Shown here in pieces: positions 27,272 to 35,364 of a stretch of 64,000 nt of DNA. The notes under the pieces are model-generated. The model made no database searches. It worked only from the letters and a program-made list of their open reading frames with translations, and was not told the origin of the DNA. Source of the stretch: Microvirga sp. BSC39. Its GTDB lineage: Bacteria; Pseudomonadota; Alphaproteobacteria; Rhizobiales; Beijerinckiaceae. Position numbers and translations under genes: made by a program. The stretch's first letter is position 1. Every line of letters starts with the position of its first letter. The stretch is taken from positions 62,001-126,000 of the forward strand of contig NZ_JPUG01000064.1 of the NCBI RefSeq assembly GCF_000739015.1, given 5' to 3'.

Positions 27272-28432
27272 TCAAGCTGGAGCAATCTCCCGCAGCTTCA
27301 CCCGGCCGCGCTCCAGCACCATGCCGAGCTGGCCATTCTTGAGCGCCAGCGCCTTGTCGCCGAAGAGCTTCCGGCGCCAGCCGTGCAGCGAGGGCACGTC
27401 GGCGTCGTCGCTTTCCGCGATGGCCTCCAGCTCCTCGACGGTGGCGATGATCTTCGGCGCGACGCCTTCCTGCTCGGCCACGGCCTTGAGCAGGACCTTG
27501 AGCAGGTCGACCACGGAGCCGGTGTTGTTGCGGCCGCGGCTGCGCTCAGGCATGGGGATCGTGGCCGGGTCGCGTGCCAGCGCCCGCTCCACGGCTTCCA
27601 GAATCTCGCCGCCGGTGCGGGAGCGTTCGAATCCGTTGGGAATCGTCCGCAGGCGCCCGAGGGCTTCCACGCTCCGCGGCGCCGAGGTGGCGATGTCGAT
27701 CACCGCGTCGTCCTTCAGGATGCGCCCGCGCGGCACGTCCCGGCTTTGCGCCTCGCGCTCGCGCCAGGCGGCGATCTCCATGAGGATCGCGACCTCCTTC
27801 GACTTCCGCAGGCGGCCGGCGAGGCGGCGCCAGGCATTGTCCGGATCGGCCTGATAGGTCTCGGGCGACGTGAGGATCGACATCTCCTCGCCGAGCCATT
27901 CGAGGCGGCCGTTCGCCTGCAGCTGGCTGACAAGCGCCTCGTAGACCTTCACCAGATGGGTGACGTCCGAGAGGGCATAGGTGAGCTGGGCATCGCTCAA
28001 GGGGCGGCGCGACCAGTCGGTGAAGCGGGACGACTTGTCGATCTTCGCCTTGGCGAGATCGTTGCTCAGCTGCTCGTAGGAGACCGAATCCCCGTAGCCG
28101 CACACCATGGCGGCCACCTGGGTGTCGAACAGGGGCTCGGGCACGATGCCGCCGAGATTCCAGATGATCTCCAGGTCCTGCCGGGCGGAGTGGAAGACCT
28201 TCACCACGTTCCGGTTCGCCATCAGGGCCATGAACGGGTCCAGGCTCATGCCCTCGGCGAGCGGGTCGATCAGGACCGCGTCCGCGGGATCGGGGCCGGC
28301 CATCTGGATCAGGCAGAGCTTGGGGTAATAGGTGGTCTCGCGCAGGAATTCCGTGTCGACGGTGACGAACGGATGCTGGCTGAGGCGGTCGCAGGCGGCG
28401 GCCAGGGCGTCGGTGGAGGTGATCAGGTCCAT
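27272..28432 (-). CDS. rnd: Ribonuclease D
   Basis: 386 residues beginning [19 protein letters not shown] used the Met at 28432 because family members start there, although the frame opens at 28480. DEDD exonuclease motifs are visible: [11 protein letters not shown] (Asp and Glu), [13 protein letters not shown] (Asp) and [17 protein letters not shown] (Asp). Two helical HRDC-type domains follow. RNase D trims 3' ends of tRNA and other stable RNAs. In many Hyphomicrobiales rnd lies close to ppx and aspS; here it is separated from both by accessory genes. Confidence 0.95.
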   Translation of the reverse strand: MDLITSTDALAAACDRLSQHPFVTVDTEFLRETTYYPKLCLIQMAGPDPADAVLIDPLAEGMSLDPFMALMANRNVVKVFHSARQDLEIIWNLGGIVPEPLFDTQVAAMVCGYGDSVSYEQLSNDLAKAKIDKSSRFTDWSRRPLSDAQLTYALSDVTHLVKVYEALVSQLQANGRLEWLGEEMSILTSPETYQADPDNAWRRLAGRLRKSKEVAILMEIAAWREREAQSRDVPRGRILKDDAVIDIATSAPRSVEALGRLRTIPNGFERSRTGGEILEAVERALARDPATIPMPERSRGRNNTGSVVDLLKVLLKAVAEQEGVAPKIIATVEELEAIAESDDADVPSLHGWRRKLFGDKALALKNGQLGMVLERGRVKLREIAPA

Positions 28433-28491
28433 GGAGCGTTCATAACCCATCTGCAAGGAGCCCGCGAGTCCGTCGTCCACAGAGCTGACCC

Positions 28492-28550
28492 TTGGTTAAG
28501 CCTTGGTAAAACCTAACCAATTGACATGAAGGCCCCGTTTATTGTTATGT
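28492..28550 (+). promoter_or_regulatory. Promoter with operator-like inverted repeat for the double-glycine peptide gene
   Basis: TTGACA at 28521-28526 is a perfect -35. It is followed after 18 nt by TTATGT, a plausible alphaproteobacterial -10. Abutting the -35 on its upstream side is the inverted repeat TTGGTTA-N15-TAACCAA (28492-28520), a likely regulator site. Transcription would begin about 55 nt before the peptide ATG. Confidence 0.6.
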
Positions 28551-28613
28551 TGTATCACTGGCTTGATGGTCAGGATCGGTGCGCAAAAGGCACCTGGAAC
28601 TGGGGAGGTCTTC

Positions 28614-28736
28614 ATGAAGAAGACACAGACCAAGACGGACGGGAAGAACAAGAAGGTCATCGTCGAGCTGAGCGAGAAGGAACTCTCTTCGGCTGCAGGC
28701 GGTCGCCGGATTATCGTCTATCAAACCACTTTCTGA
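28614..28736 (+). CDS. Double-glycine-leader peptide, probable secreted ten-residue peptide precursor
   Basis: 40 residues, preceded by a strong GGGGAGG 5 nt before the ATG. The first 30 residues form a leader: a Lys/Thr-rich start and then KKVIVELSEKELSSAAGG, which matches the double-glycine consensus at every position (Leu -12, Ser -11, Glu -8, Leu -7, Ala -4, Gly -2, Gly -1). Cleavage after the second Gly would release RRIIVYQTTF, only ten residues, basic then aliphatic and aromatic, with no Cys. Such leaders are cut by C39-peptidase ABC exporters, and one lies convergently 117 nt away. The gene has its own promoter, operator-like repeat and terminator. Whether the product is a bacteriocin, a pheromone or something else is unknown. 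No family name is recognised. Confidence 0.75.
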   Translation: MKKTQTKTDGKNKKVIVELSEKELSSAAGGRRIIVYQTTF

Positions 28737-28810
28737 TCGGCATGGAGAAGGCAGGGTTGAGGCTGCCGTCTCAACCTGATGCTTCTCTCCGGTCGGTTTT
28801 CGACTTGAAG

Positions 28811-28840
28811 GGCGCGGCTTTCTGGGAGCCGCGCCTTTTT
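28811..28840 (+). terminator. Rho-independent terminator of the peptide gene
   Basis: The stem GGCGCGGCT / AGCCGCGCC with a 7-nt loop is followed by TTTTT. The reverse side has no T run, so it acts on the plus strand only. It ends 14 nt before the stop of the convergent exporter gene. Confidence 0.9.
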
Positions 28841-28853
28841 CGTTTCGCGCCGC

Positions 28854-31016
28854 TCAGGCCCGCGTGCCCAGATTGTGCCGGGCCGCTTCCGTGAAGGCCA
28901 GGGCGTCGCCGTCCATGGGCGGGGAGACCCGGCCCTCCCTCAGAACTACGATCCGGTCCGCGGCGCGGATCGTCTCCGGCCGGTGGGCGATGACGATGCG
29001 GGTGATCTTCAGCTCCGCCAGTGCCCGGTTCACCTCGCGCTCCTTGTCGAGATCGAGGCTCGACGTGCCCTCGTCCATGAACAGGATGCGGGGGCGGCGG
29101 TAGAGCGCGCGGGCGAGCAGCACCCGCTGCCGCTGCCCGCCCGACAGGGTGGTGCCCATGTCGCCGATCAGCGTGTTGTAGTTCATGGGCATGGCCATGA
29201 TCTCGCCGTCGATGCCGGCCACGTCCGCGCAGGCGCGCATCCAGTCGAGATCGAGGGACGCATCGAAGAAGCAGATGTTCTCCGCGATGCTCCCTGAGAG
29301 AAGCTGGTCGTCCTGCATCACCACGCCCACCTGCGAGCGGAAGGCCTGGGTGCCCACATGGGCGATGGGCGTGCCGTCGATCAGCACCGTGCCCTCGAGC
29401 GGCTTGAACAGGCCCAGCATGATCTTGAGCAGCGTGGTCTTGCCGCCGCCCGACGGGCCCGTGACGGCCACGAACTCGCCGGCTTCGACCTTCAGGTCCA
29501 CGCCGGACAGAACCTCCGGCTCCGTGTCGGCATAGCGGAAGCTGACCCCTTTCAGCTCCACGGCGCCTTTCACCGCGCGGGCGATCAGGCTCTCCCCGTG
29601 CCGGTCCTGCTCCCGCTCGGCGAGCGCGATGTCGGACAGCCGGTCCAGGTGCAGGTCGAGCATGCGGTACTGGATGCCGGTCTCGATCAGGTTGGTGGCC
29701 TTGGAGAGGAACTGCTCCTTGTAGGCCATGAAGGCATAGAGCATGCCGATGGTGAGCTCGTTGCCCATGATGGCCCGGGCGCCGAGATAGACCACGAGCA
29801 CGTTCTCGAGGCCGTAGATCAGGTCGTTGGCCGTCTTGAACCCGATGGTGAAGCGTCCGTGCCGGATGCCCCGGCCGATCTCGTCCGCATGGCGGTTCTG
29901 CCACAGGGCCTCCCGGTCGGCCTCGCGCCCGAAGATCTTGATGCTCTGGATGGCGCGGGCCGTCTCGATGAAGGTGGTCTGCTCCTTGGCCGAGGCCTCG
30001 ATCATCTCCTCCTGGCGCTGGCGCAGGGAACGGTAGAGGGCAAAGCGCAGGAGCCCGTAGAGAACGAGCGCCGCGACCACGATGCCCGCCAGCTTGGGGC
30101 TGTAGATCAGGATCATCACCAGGGTCAGCGTCGCCATCACCCCGTCGACGAGGGCCGCCACCAGTCCTTCGGAGACGAGACGCTGGATCGGCTCCGCCGA
30201 GCGGAAGCGCGAGACGAGATCGCCGATATGCCTCTTCTCGAACCAGGCGAGCGGCAGCCGCACGAGATGGTGGAAGAGGTTGGCGCCCATCTGGAAATTG
30301 AGTGCGCCGCTCAAAAACAGCAGCACGTGGGAGCGCAGCCAGTCCGCCCCGATATGGATGAGGGTGAGCAGGCCGAACCCGAGCGCCAACGCGGTCAGAA
30401 GGCCCCCGTCGCCCTTCATCACCGCCTCGTCGACGGCGAGCTGCATGTAGAAGGGAGCGGCGAGCACCACCAGCTGCAGAACCCCCGACAGCACCAGCGC
30501 CTGGGCCAGCGCCCGCTTGATCCCCGGCATGCGGCCCCAGAGGGCCGTGAGGCTCAGGCGCGAGGTTTCCTTCTTGCGCTCGAAGGAGCTGGTCGGGGTC
30601 AGCTCCAGGGCGATGCCGGTGAAATGGCGTCCGGCCTCCTCCAGGGTGAGGGTGCGCACGCCCGATGCGGGATCGTGAATGGTGATCCTGCGGGCCCCGA
30701 CATCTTTGAGCACCACGAAGTGGTTCATGTCCCAGTGCAGGATGCAGGGCAGCTTGATCTCGCCCAGCTGCTCGGGCTCCAGCCGCAGGCCCCGTCCGGT
30801 CATGCCGAGGCGCTGGCCCATGACCAGCACGTCCTTGAGGGTGACGCCCTTGAGCGAGATGGAGAACAGGCGGCGCAGGGCCACCAGGTCCACCTCGCGC
30901 CCATGATAGGTCGCGACCATGGCCAGGCACGCGAGGCCGCATTCGGCGGCTTCCGACTGCATGATGGCAGGCAGGCGCGGCTCGCCGAAAAGGTCGAGGC
31001 TGCCCGAGAGCTTCAC
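28854..31016 (-). CDS. Peptidase-containing ABC exporter (C39 bacteriocin-processing type, CvaB-like)
   Basis: 720 residues from a GTG that overlaps the hlyD stop (ATGTGA), with AGGGGG upstream. Domain order: a C39 cysteine peptidase (residues 15-135) with Gln20, Cys26 in QSEAAECGLACLAMV, His99 in LHWDMNHFVVLK and Asp115 in HDP, so all catalytic residues are present; a six-helix ABC transmembrane domain (about 165-445); and a nucleotide-binding domain with Walker A GPSGGGKTT, signature LSGGQRQR, Walker B ILFMDEGTSSLD and the His switch VIAHRPE. Such proteins cut double-glycine leaders and export the cargo to an HlyD/TolC conduit. The obvious cargo is the 40-residue peptide encoded convergently. 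An RTX exporter is less likely because those carry a C39-like domain lacking the cysteine. Confidence 0.95.
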   Translation of the reverse strand: MKLSGSLDLFGEPRLPAIMQSEAAECGLACLAMVATYHGREVDLVALRRLFSISLKGVTLKDVLVMGQRLGMTGRGLRLEPEQLGEIKLPCILHWDMNHFVVLKDVGARRITIHDPASGVRTLTLEEAGRHFTGIALELTPTSSFERKKETSRLSLTALWGRMPGIKRALAQALVLSGVLQLVVLAAPFYMQLAVDEAVMKGDGGLLTALALGFGLLTLIHIGADWLRSHVLLFLSGALNFQMGANLFHHLVRLPLAWFEKRHIGDLVSRFRSAEPIQRLVSEGLVAALVDGVMATLTLVMILIYSPKLAGIVVAALVLYGLLRFALYRSLRQRQEEMIEASAKEQTTFIETARAIQSIKIFGREADREALWQNRHADEIGRGIRHGRFTIGFKTANDLIYGLENVLVVYLGARAIMGNELTIGMLYAFMAYKEQFLSKATNLIETGIQYRMLDLHLDRLSDIALAEREQDRHGESLIARAVKGAVELKGVSFRYADTEPEVLSGVDLKVEAGEFVAVTGPSGGGKTTLLKIMLGLFKPLEGTVLIDGTPIAHVGTQAFRSQVGVVMQDDQLLSGSIAENICFFDASLDLDWMRACADVAGIDGEIMAMPMNYNTLIGDMGTTLSGGQRQRVLLARALYRRPRILFMDEGTSSLDLDKEREVNRALAELKITRIVIAHRPETIRAADRIVVLREGRVSPPMDGDALAFTEAARHNLGTRA

Positions 31017-32260
31017 ATCCGCCCCCTGACGCTGAGGATCGGCTCGAACAGCCACGCGAGCAGGGAACGGCCCTCCAGGATGATGTCGGCCCTGAGGGTC
31101 ATGTCGGGCTGGAGATCGACCGGCTGGCCGAAGGCGTCGATGCTCTGCCGCTCCAGCCGCACCGTCACCCGGTAGGCCGGCTCGGCGAGCACCACGCGCC
31201 CGAGCACGTCGCCGGGGGCGAGAACCGCCTGGGACACGGTCTCGACCGTGCCGCTCACGGTGCCGAAGCGCTGGAACGGGAAGGCGTCCACCATCAGGCG
31301 CACGGCCTGTCCGGGGGCCACGAAGCCGATGGCCCGGCTCGGCACGTAGACCTCGGCCTTCAGGCCCGGCCCGTCGGGCAGGAGGGTGAGGAGAGGGCGG
31401 TTGGGATCGACCACCTGGCCGGCCCTGATCTGCAGGGCCGTCACCTTGCCGGAGACCGGGGCCGTGATCACCTGGGCGCCCTGCGCCTGGACCTCGGCCT
31501 GCTGGCGCTCCCGGTCGGCGAGGCTGAGCCGCCACCCGGCCAGGCGCTCCGCCTGCTGGACCGGCAGCTGCTCGCGCTGGAGCTGGACCTGGCCCAGCTC
31601 CTTCTCGATGGCGGCGACCTGCCGGTCGAGATCCGCCAGGGACTGGCGCCGGGACAGGAGCGCTTCCTCATGTTCCTGCAGGGCCGCCCGGGTGACGCTT
31701 CCCCGCTCCACGAGACCCGCGAAGGTGCGCTGCCGCTCGGCGGCCGCCTGCACGCGCGCCGCCATGATCTCGCGCTGCGCCAGCAGCGCCTCGCGCTCGG
31801 CCCGCACCGACGCGATGGCGGTGTCCAGCCGGTGGCGCTCCATGGCGACCCGGTCGGGATCGGAGGCGATCTGCTCCTTCAGGACGGCGACCTGTGTTTC
31901 GAGAGACGCGAGCACCGCCCGGTCGAGGGTGCCGCCGGCCTCCAGCTGCTGCTGCGACGAGACCGTGAAGAGGGCCTGTCCGGCGACGACCCGGTCGCCT
32001 TCCGCCACCTTCAGGTCGGCCACCACGCCGCCGCGCATGGCGGCCACGCGCACGGCCCCGCCGCTGGCGACGAGGGACCCGACCGCCGTTTCCTTGCGGG
32101 CATATTCGGCGGTGGCGACGAACGCGAGGACGAGCCCCACGATGGCGGTGATGAAGCCGCCGAGCAGATGCCATGAGAAAGGGGTAATCGGCGGAGACCC
32201 GGCAGCCGCCGTGGAGGTGGCCGCTTCAAGCGCTTGCGGTCTGAACAGGGATTGGGTCAA
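31013..32260 (-). CDS. HlyD-family periplasmic adaptor (membrane fusion protein)
   Basis: About 415 residues. An N-terminal membrane anchor (LLGGFITAIVGLVLAFVAT) is followed by the lipoyl half-motif GGAVRVAAMRGGVVADLKVAEGDRVVAGQALF, a long coiled-coil hairpin (about residues 110-240, Arg/Glu/Gln/Ala-rich), the second lipoyl half (ITAPVSGKVTALQIRAGQVVDP) and a beta-barrel domain ending in LRADIILEGRSLLAWLFEP. It links the inner-membrane exporter to a TolC-type channel. The frame opens at 32308, but a promoter (32293-32321) covers that region, so I prefer the TTG at 32260. It overlaps the ABC exporter gene, forming a two-gene operon. No outer-membrane channel gene is in the window. Confidence 0.9.
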   Translation of the reverse strand: MTQSLFRPQALEAATSTAAAGSPPITPFSWHLLGGFITAIVGLVLAFVATAEYARKETAVGSLVASGGAVRVAAMRGGVVADLKVAEGDRVVAGQALFTVSSQQQLEAGGTLDRAVLASLETQVAVLKEQIASDPDRVAMERHRLDTAIASVRAEREALLAQREIMAARVQAAAERQRTFAGLVERGSVTRAALQEHEEALLSRRQSLADLDRQVAAIEKELGQVQLQREQLPVQQAERLAGWRLSLADRERQQAEVQAQGAQVITAPVSGKVTALQIRAGQVVDPNRPLLTLLPDGPGLKAEVYVPSRAIGFVAPGQAVRLMVDAFPFQRFGTVSGTVETVSQAVLAPGDVLGRVVLAEPAYRVTVRLERQSIDAFGQPVDLQPDMTLRADIILEGRSLLAWLFEPILSVRGRM

Positions 32261-32292
32261 CGCAACACTGAGGTCTAGTGATAAACAAAATA

Positions 32293-32321
32293 TTGTTACA
32301 TTGACCACGCGTGACCGACAA
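32293..32321 (-). promoter_or_regulatory. Promoter of the hlyD-ABC exporter operon
   Basis: On the minus strand TTGTCG and TAACAA are separated by exactly 17 nt. A 7-bp inverted repeat ACATCCC-N6-GGGATGT (32358-32377) lies upstream and could be a regulator site. Confidence 0.5.
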
Positions 32322-32400
32322 GCGGTCCCAGTGTGCCTAATTGCGTGAGATTATGTGACATCCCATCACAGGGATGTTTCAGGAGCTACGATCCTAGGTT

Positions 32401-32429
32401 TAAGCAAACGGCGCCCTAACGGGCGCCGT
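32401..32429 (-). terminator. Rho-independent terminator after the WYL-like gene
   Basis: A perfect 9-bp stem (ACGGCGCCC / GGGCGCCGT) with a 4-nt loop is followed on the minus strand by TTTGCTTAA. It begins 7 nt past the stop codon. Confidence 0.75.
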
Positions 32430-32435
32430 CCTGGT

Positions 32436-32846
32436 TTAGCGGATGATGTCCTCGGCGGACGTTCCGGAGCTCGGCATGGGGAAGCGCTTGGCGGCCTTGC
32501 GCCGGGCACGGGCCTGCCGCTCGGCGAGCTTCATCAGCCAGTCGAGGATATTGTGCTCGACCTCAAGGCCGGTCTCCGCATCCTCCAGACGCCGGATCCG
32601 GTCGACCCGGAAGCCGCGATAACCGTCCTCGGTGAGGATGTCGATGCCGCCGAGCAGCATCTTGCCCGGACCGACCTTCAGCTCGCGCGCCAGCACCCAG
32701 CGCCGGGTGGCATTGCCGGCCTGGTCCACATAGTCGAGCTCCAGCGCCGCCTCCAGAGGATAGACGTGCCAGTTGCCCTCGATCCGCTCCTCGACAGGAG
32801 CGTTCCGGGCCGGCTTCAACAGGGATGTTGCAAGGGTGGTAACCAT
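32436..32846 (-). CDS. WYL-domain-like protein without a DNA-binding domain
   Basis: 136 residues from the ATG at 32846; a GTG at 32867 is an alternative and neither has a strong ribosome site. The central part, LEAALELDYVDQAGNATRRWVLARELKVGPG...DILTEDGYRGFRVDRIRRLED, follows the pattern of WYL domains (aromatic-Y-D-x-x-G-x-x-x-R, then G-Y-R-x-F-R-x-D-R-I). WYL domains are ligand- or nucleic-acid-sensing modules usually attached to an HTH; here no HTH is present. The C-terminus is Arg/Ala/Lys-rich. It sits directly upstream of the hlyD-ABC operon, but a terminator separates them. Confidence 0.65.
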   Translation of the reverse strand: MVTTLATSLLKPARNAPVEERIEGNWHVYPLEAALELDYVDQAGNATRRWVLARELKVGPGKMLLGGIDILTEDGYRGFRVDRIRRLEDAETGLEVEHNILDWLMKLAERQARARRKAAKRFPMPSSGTSAEDIIR

Positions 32847-33031
32847 AGGAAGAATATGGGATTTCACTCTTTGTTCTGCAAGGAAGCCGGGGCTCGAAGA
32901 GGCGGAAAAATCCTTTGAAAATTCAAGGAAAAATATGGCTCAACGATGCTGTGCCGGTCGTTGCAGCTGGCGGATTCCGCGTCGGACTTCAACCGAGCTC
33001 TCGGCCACAGCGCGATAAGCCAAACGCAGGC

Positions 33032-33817
33032 TCAGAAATCCACTGTTCCTTCCAGGTAGAAGACGCAGGCCCCCTCGAGCTCAACCCGATCCCCGACGAG
33101 GCGGCAGACGATTTCTCCGCCGCGCCGCGAGGCCTGAAAGGCTCTGAAAGCGGTCTGGTCCAGCCTCTCCGCCCAGAACGGCGTCAGGCCGCAATGGGCC
33201 CCGCCTGTCACGGGATCTTCGGGAATGCCCTTGGCGGGCGCGAAGTAGCGGCTCACGAAATCGAAGCCCGCGTCTCCCGGCGCCGTCACGATCACGCCCG
33301 AGCGGGCCAGCCTCTCAATCGCCGCCAGATCGGGATTGAGGCTGCGAACGATCTCGGCCGTGGCAAGCCGCGCCAGGAAGTTGGAGCCGTCCCAGACCAC
33401 CTCGACCGGCGTGGCGCCGAGGGCCGACGGCAGCTCCGGCGGCATCGCCACGGGCTCCAGGGTTCGTCTCGGAAAATCCATGACATAACCAGTCGCCGAC
33501 CGGCGGACCGTGAGCGGGCCGCTCGCGGAATGGAATACGACCACCTCGCGCGCGTGCTCAACCCTCTCCATGACGACCGCCGCGCTCGCAAGCGTTGCGT
33601 GGCCGCAGAGCGGAACCTCGACCGTCGGCGTAAACCAGCGAATTCTGTAGTCGCCATTGTCGGCAACCACAAAGGCGGTCTCGGGAAGGTTGTTTTCCGC
33701 CGCAACAGCCTGCAGCACGTCCTCGGGCGGGAACCGGTCCAACACGATGACCGCAGCCGGATTCCCGCTGAACCGGCGGCTGGTGAAAGCATCGACTTGG
33801 AAGATGGGCGCACGCAT
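33032..33817 (-). CDS. PhzF-family phenazine-biosynthesis-like isomerase/epimerase
   Basis: 261 residues beginning MRAPIFQVDAFTSRRFSGNPAAVIVLD, the classical PhzF N-terminus. Other family landmarks are AAENNLPETAFV (the catalytic Glu of the PhzF fold), RWFTPTVEVPLCGHATLASA, and the C-terminal-domain SRYFAPAKGIPEDPVTGGAHCGLTPFW. The two halves form the duplicated diaminopimelate-epimerase fold. Only the true phenazine PhzF has a known role; most homologues are of unknown function, and no other phenazine genes are here. Confidence 0.93.
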   Translation of the reverse strand: MRAPIFQVDAFTSRRFSGNPAAVIVLDRFPPEDVLQAVAAENNLPETAFVVADNGDYRIRWFTPTVEVPLCGHATLASAAVVMERVEHAREVVVFHSASGPLTVRRSATGYVMDFPRRTLEPVAMPPELPSALGATPVEVVWDGSNFLARLATAEIVRSLNPDLAAIERLARSGVIVTAPGDAGFDFVSRYFAPAKGIPEDPVTGGAHCGLTPFWAERLDQTAFRAFQASRRGGEIVCRLVGDRVELEGACVFYLEGTVDF

Positions 33818-33907
33818 TCGGCTGGCTTATCAACGCCGGGAAAGGCCTGCAACGGTTGCAGTCTTTTCGCGCTTCGGAACATGAGGATATCCCCTGCAGG
33901 ACTAGGA

Positions 33908-34022
33908 TCGGTTGCCGGCCAGCCCCAATAGGGGTGTTGCAGGGGTCGTAGCTGTAGGCAGAGTATGGGAACTCACGCTTTGTGCAGCAGGCATTTTGGG
34001 GCTGCCGAAAGCCAGAAAGAGC
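33908..34022 (-). pseudogene. Decayed copy of the 5' end of the WYL-like gene
   Basis: The sequence around 33933-33990 (TGTTGCAGGGGTCGTAGC through TATGGGAACTCACGCTTTGTG) aligns with the 5' end and leader of the WYL-like gene at 32826-32880 (TGTTGCAAGGGTGGTAACC through TATGGGATTTCACTCTTTG), at an estimated three-quarters identity by eye. Only about 25 codons and the leader are recognisable. It looks like a remnant of a duplication with the PhzF gene lying between the two copies. Confidence 0.4.
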
Positions 34023-34056
34023 TTGGAACCACAAGGAGAATAAACCAGCACTGCCC

Positions 34057-34701
34057 TTATAGGACGTTCACGAGACGGGGCGCTTCCAGGCAGGAATTGT
34101 CGATGATTACCGTTGCCCGCTTTTGCGGCTGGCAGGTCTGAAAGTAGATGATCTGGCCTTCATAGTAGCGGCGGTTTTCCGGTGCCGACGGATCGGGATT
34201 GGAGCCGTCTCTCTGAGCCATTCGCGCATAGGACACCGCGAACGGCACGGCGAGGAAAATGCTGTAATCCCAGTGATCGCGCAGCTCGTCCCGATGAAGA
34301 GAGATACCATCCAGCAGCAGCACTGCCGAAGGCTCTGCCTTGCGGGTCGAAACAGCTTCACGGTCGGCCCTGTGGTCGAAGCGTGCGACGTCCACCCACG
34401 CTGCACCTCGACCGAATGGATCGAGGAGATGCCGCCGCAAGCTGTCGTAGTCGTAGGAATCGCGGAAGAAGCCTTCAGGATCATCTTTGCCGCGCCGGTA
34501 GCGGATTTCCCTCGGGTTATGAAAACCATCGACGCTTGCTCGGATGACAGGTCGTCCATGCCGCTCGATCATTGGTGCAAGTTCATCCGCAAAGCTGGTC
34601 TTGCCCGACCCGTCCACCCCATCCACCGCGATGGTCGCACGCTTCCCGAGAGAGGCGATCTCGCGGGCGACTTGCTCCAACAGGTCTCTCCTGGATGACA
34701 T
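34057..34701 (-). CDS. Uridine kinase-like P-loop NTPase
   Basis: 214 residues. Walker A is IAVDGVDGSGKTSFADEL (residues 23-40). The next block PVIRASVDGFHNPREIRYRRG is the acceptor-binding segment seen in uridine kinase and phosphoribulokinase-like proteins, with YYEGQIIYF near the end. A Walker B-like AVLLLDGISLHRDEL is present. It therefore probably phosphorylates a nucleoside or other small molecule. It is a single gene on the minus strand; function beyond the kinase fold is not determinable. Confidence 0.8.
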   Translation of the reverse strand: MSSRRDLLEQVAREIASLGKRATIAVDGVDGSGKTSFADELAPMIERHGRPVIRASVDGFHNPREIRYRRGKDDPEGFFRDSYDYDSLRRHLLDPFGRGAAWVDVARFDHRADREAVSTRKAEPSAVLLLDGISLHRDELRDHWDYSIFLAVPFAVSYARMAQRDGSNPDPSAPENRRYYEGQIIYFQTCQPQKRATVIIDNSCLEAPRLVNVL

Positions 34702-34815
34702 TCAACCTCACTGTCCGGTTGGGTGAGCCCTTGAGCGCCCTTGGTTTAGGCATCATTATTGCATAATGCTCATGAGACGGCACTGCACTGGTGGCGTCAA
34801 ATTCGAGGCAACTCC

Positions 34816-35232
34816 ATGCACATCGAGGTTCTCGAAGAAGCCAATCCGCCCGGCGCGGATGACGTGACGGCTGGCCTGCGGGCTCATGTCATCGAGAAGA
34901 CCGGCCCACTGCCCCTGATCCCCCTGACCCTGCTCCTGCGGGACGGTGACAACCGGGTGCGCGGCGGCATTCGGGGCGTCATTGCCCTGTGCTGGCTGCA
35001 GGTCGACCATTTCTGGGTCGACGAGGCCCTGCGCGGGCAGGGCTACGGCTCACGCCTGCTGGACATGGCCGAGGAGGCCGCCCGGATGCATGGGGCCATC
35101 GGCGCGCAGCTGACCACGTCGACCTTCCAGGCGGAGGGGTTCTATGAAAAGCAGGGCTATGTGGAGATCGGGCGCCTGAAGGACCGCCCGCCTGGCCACG
35201 ACCGGATCTGGATGGCCAAGCGGTGGAGCTGA
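34816..35232 (+). CDS. GNAT-family N-acetyltransferase
   Basis: 138 residues from the ATG at 34816, preceded by GAGGCAACT. The acetyl-CoA site is LQVDHFWVDEALRGQGYGSRLLDMAEE (Arg-Gly-Gln-Gly-Tyr-Gly), followed by the QLTTSTFQAEGFYEKQGYVEIG strand and helix of the GNAT core. The N-terminus is short, giving a compact enzyme. The acceptor is unknown. It is divergent from the kinase gene. Confidence 0.87.
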   Translation: MHIEVLEEANPPGADDVTAGLRAHVIEKTGPLPLIPLTLLLRDGDNRVRGGIRGVIALCWLQVDHFWVDEALRGQGYGSRLLDMAEEAARMHGAIGAQLTTSTFQAEGFYEKQGYVEIGRLKDRPPGHDRIWMAKRWS

Positions 35233-35364
35233 GTGCCGGACGTTCTAGGGGCTCTTCCTGAGTCGACGGCCGACGCCCGCTGAAACTATGATGCCGGAAT
35301 GCCGATTTGGCCGGGTCGGGCATAGCCCAGGGGCGCCGAAGGCCGGATCAGGAAGGGACGCCGC

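Noticed and set aside
25497..31016. Idea that the C39-ABC/HlyD exporter secretes the nearby RTX protein
   Set aside because: RTX exporters carry a C39-like domain lacking the catalytic Cys, whereas Cys26 and His99 are present here. The adjacent double-glycine peptide is a better cargo. Not fully excluded.
33032..33817. Phenazine biosynthesis cluster
   Set aside because: Only a PhzF-like protein is present, no other phz genes; PhzF homologues are widespread without phenazines.
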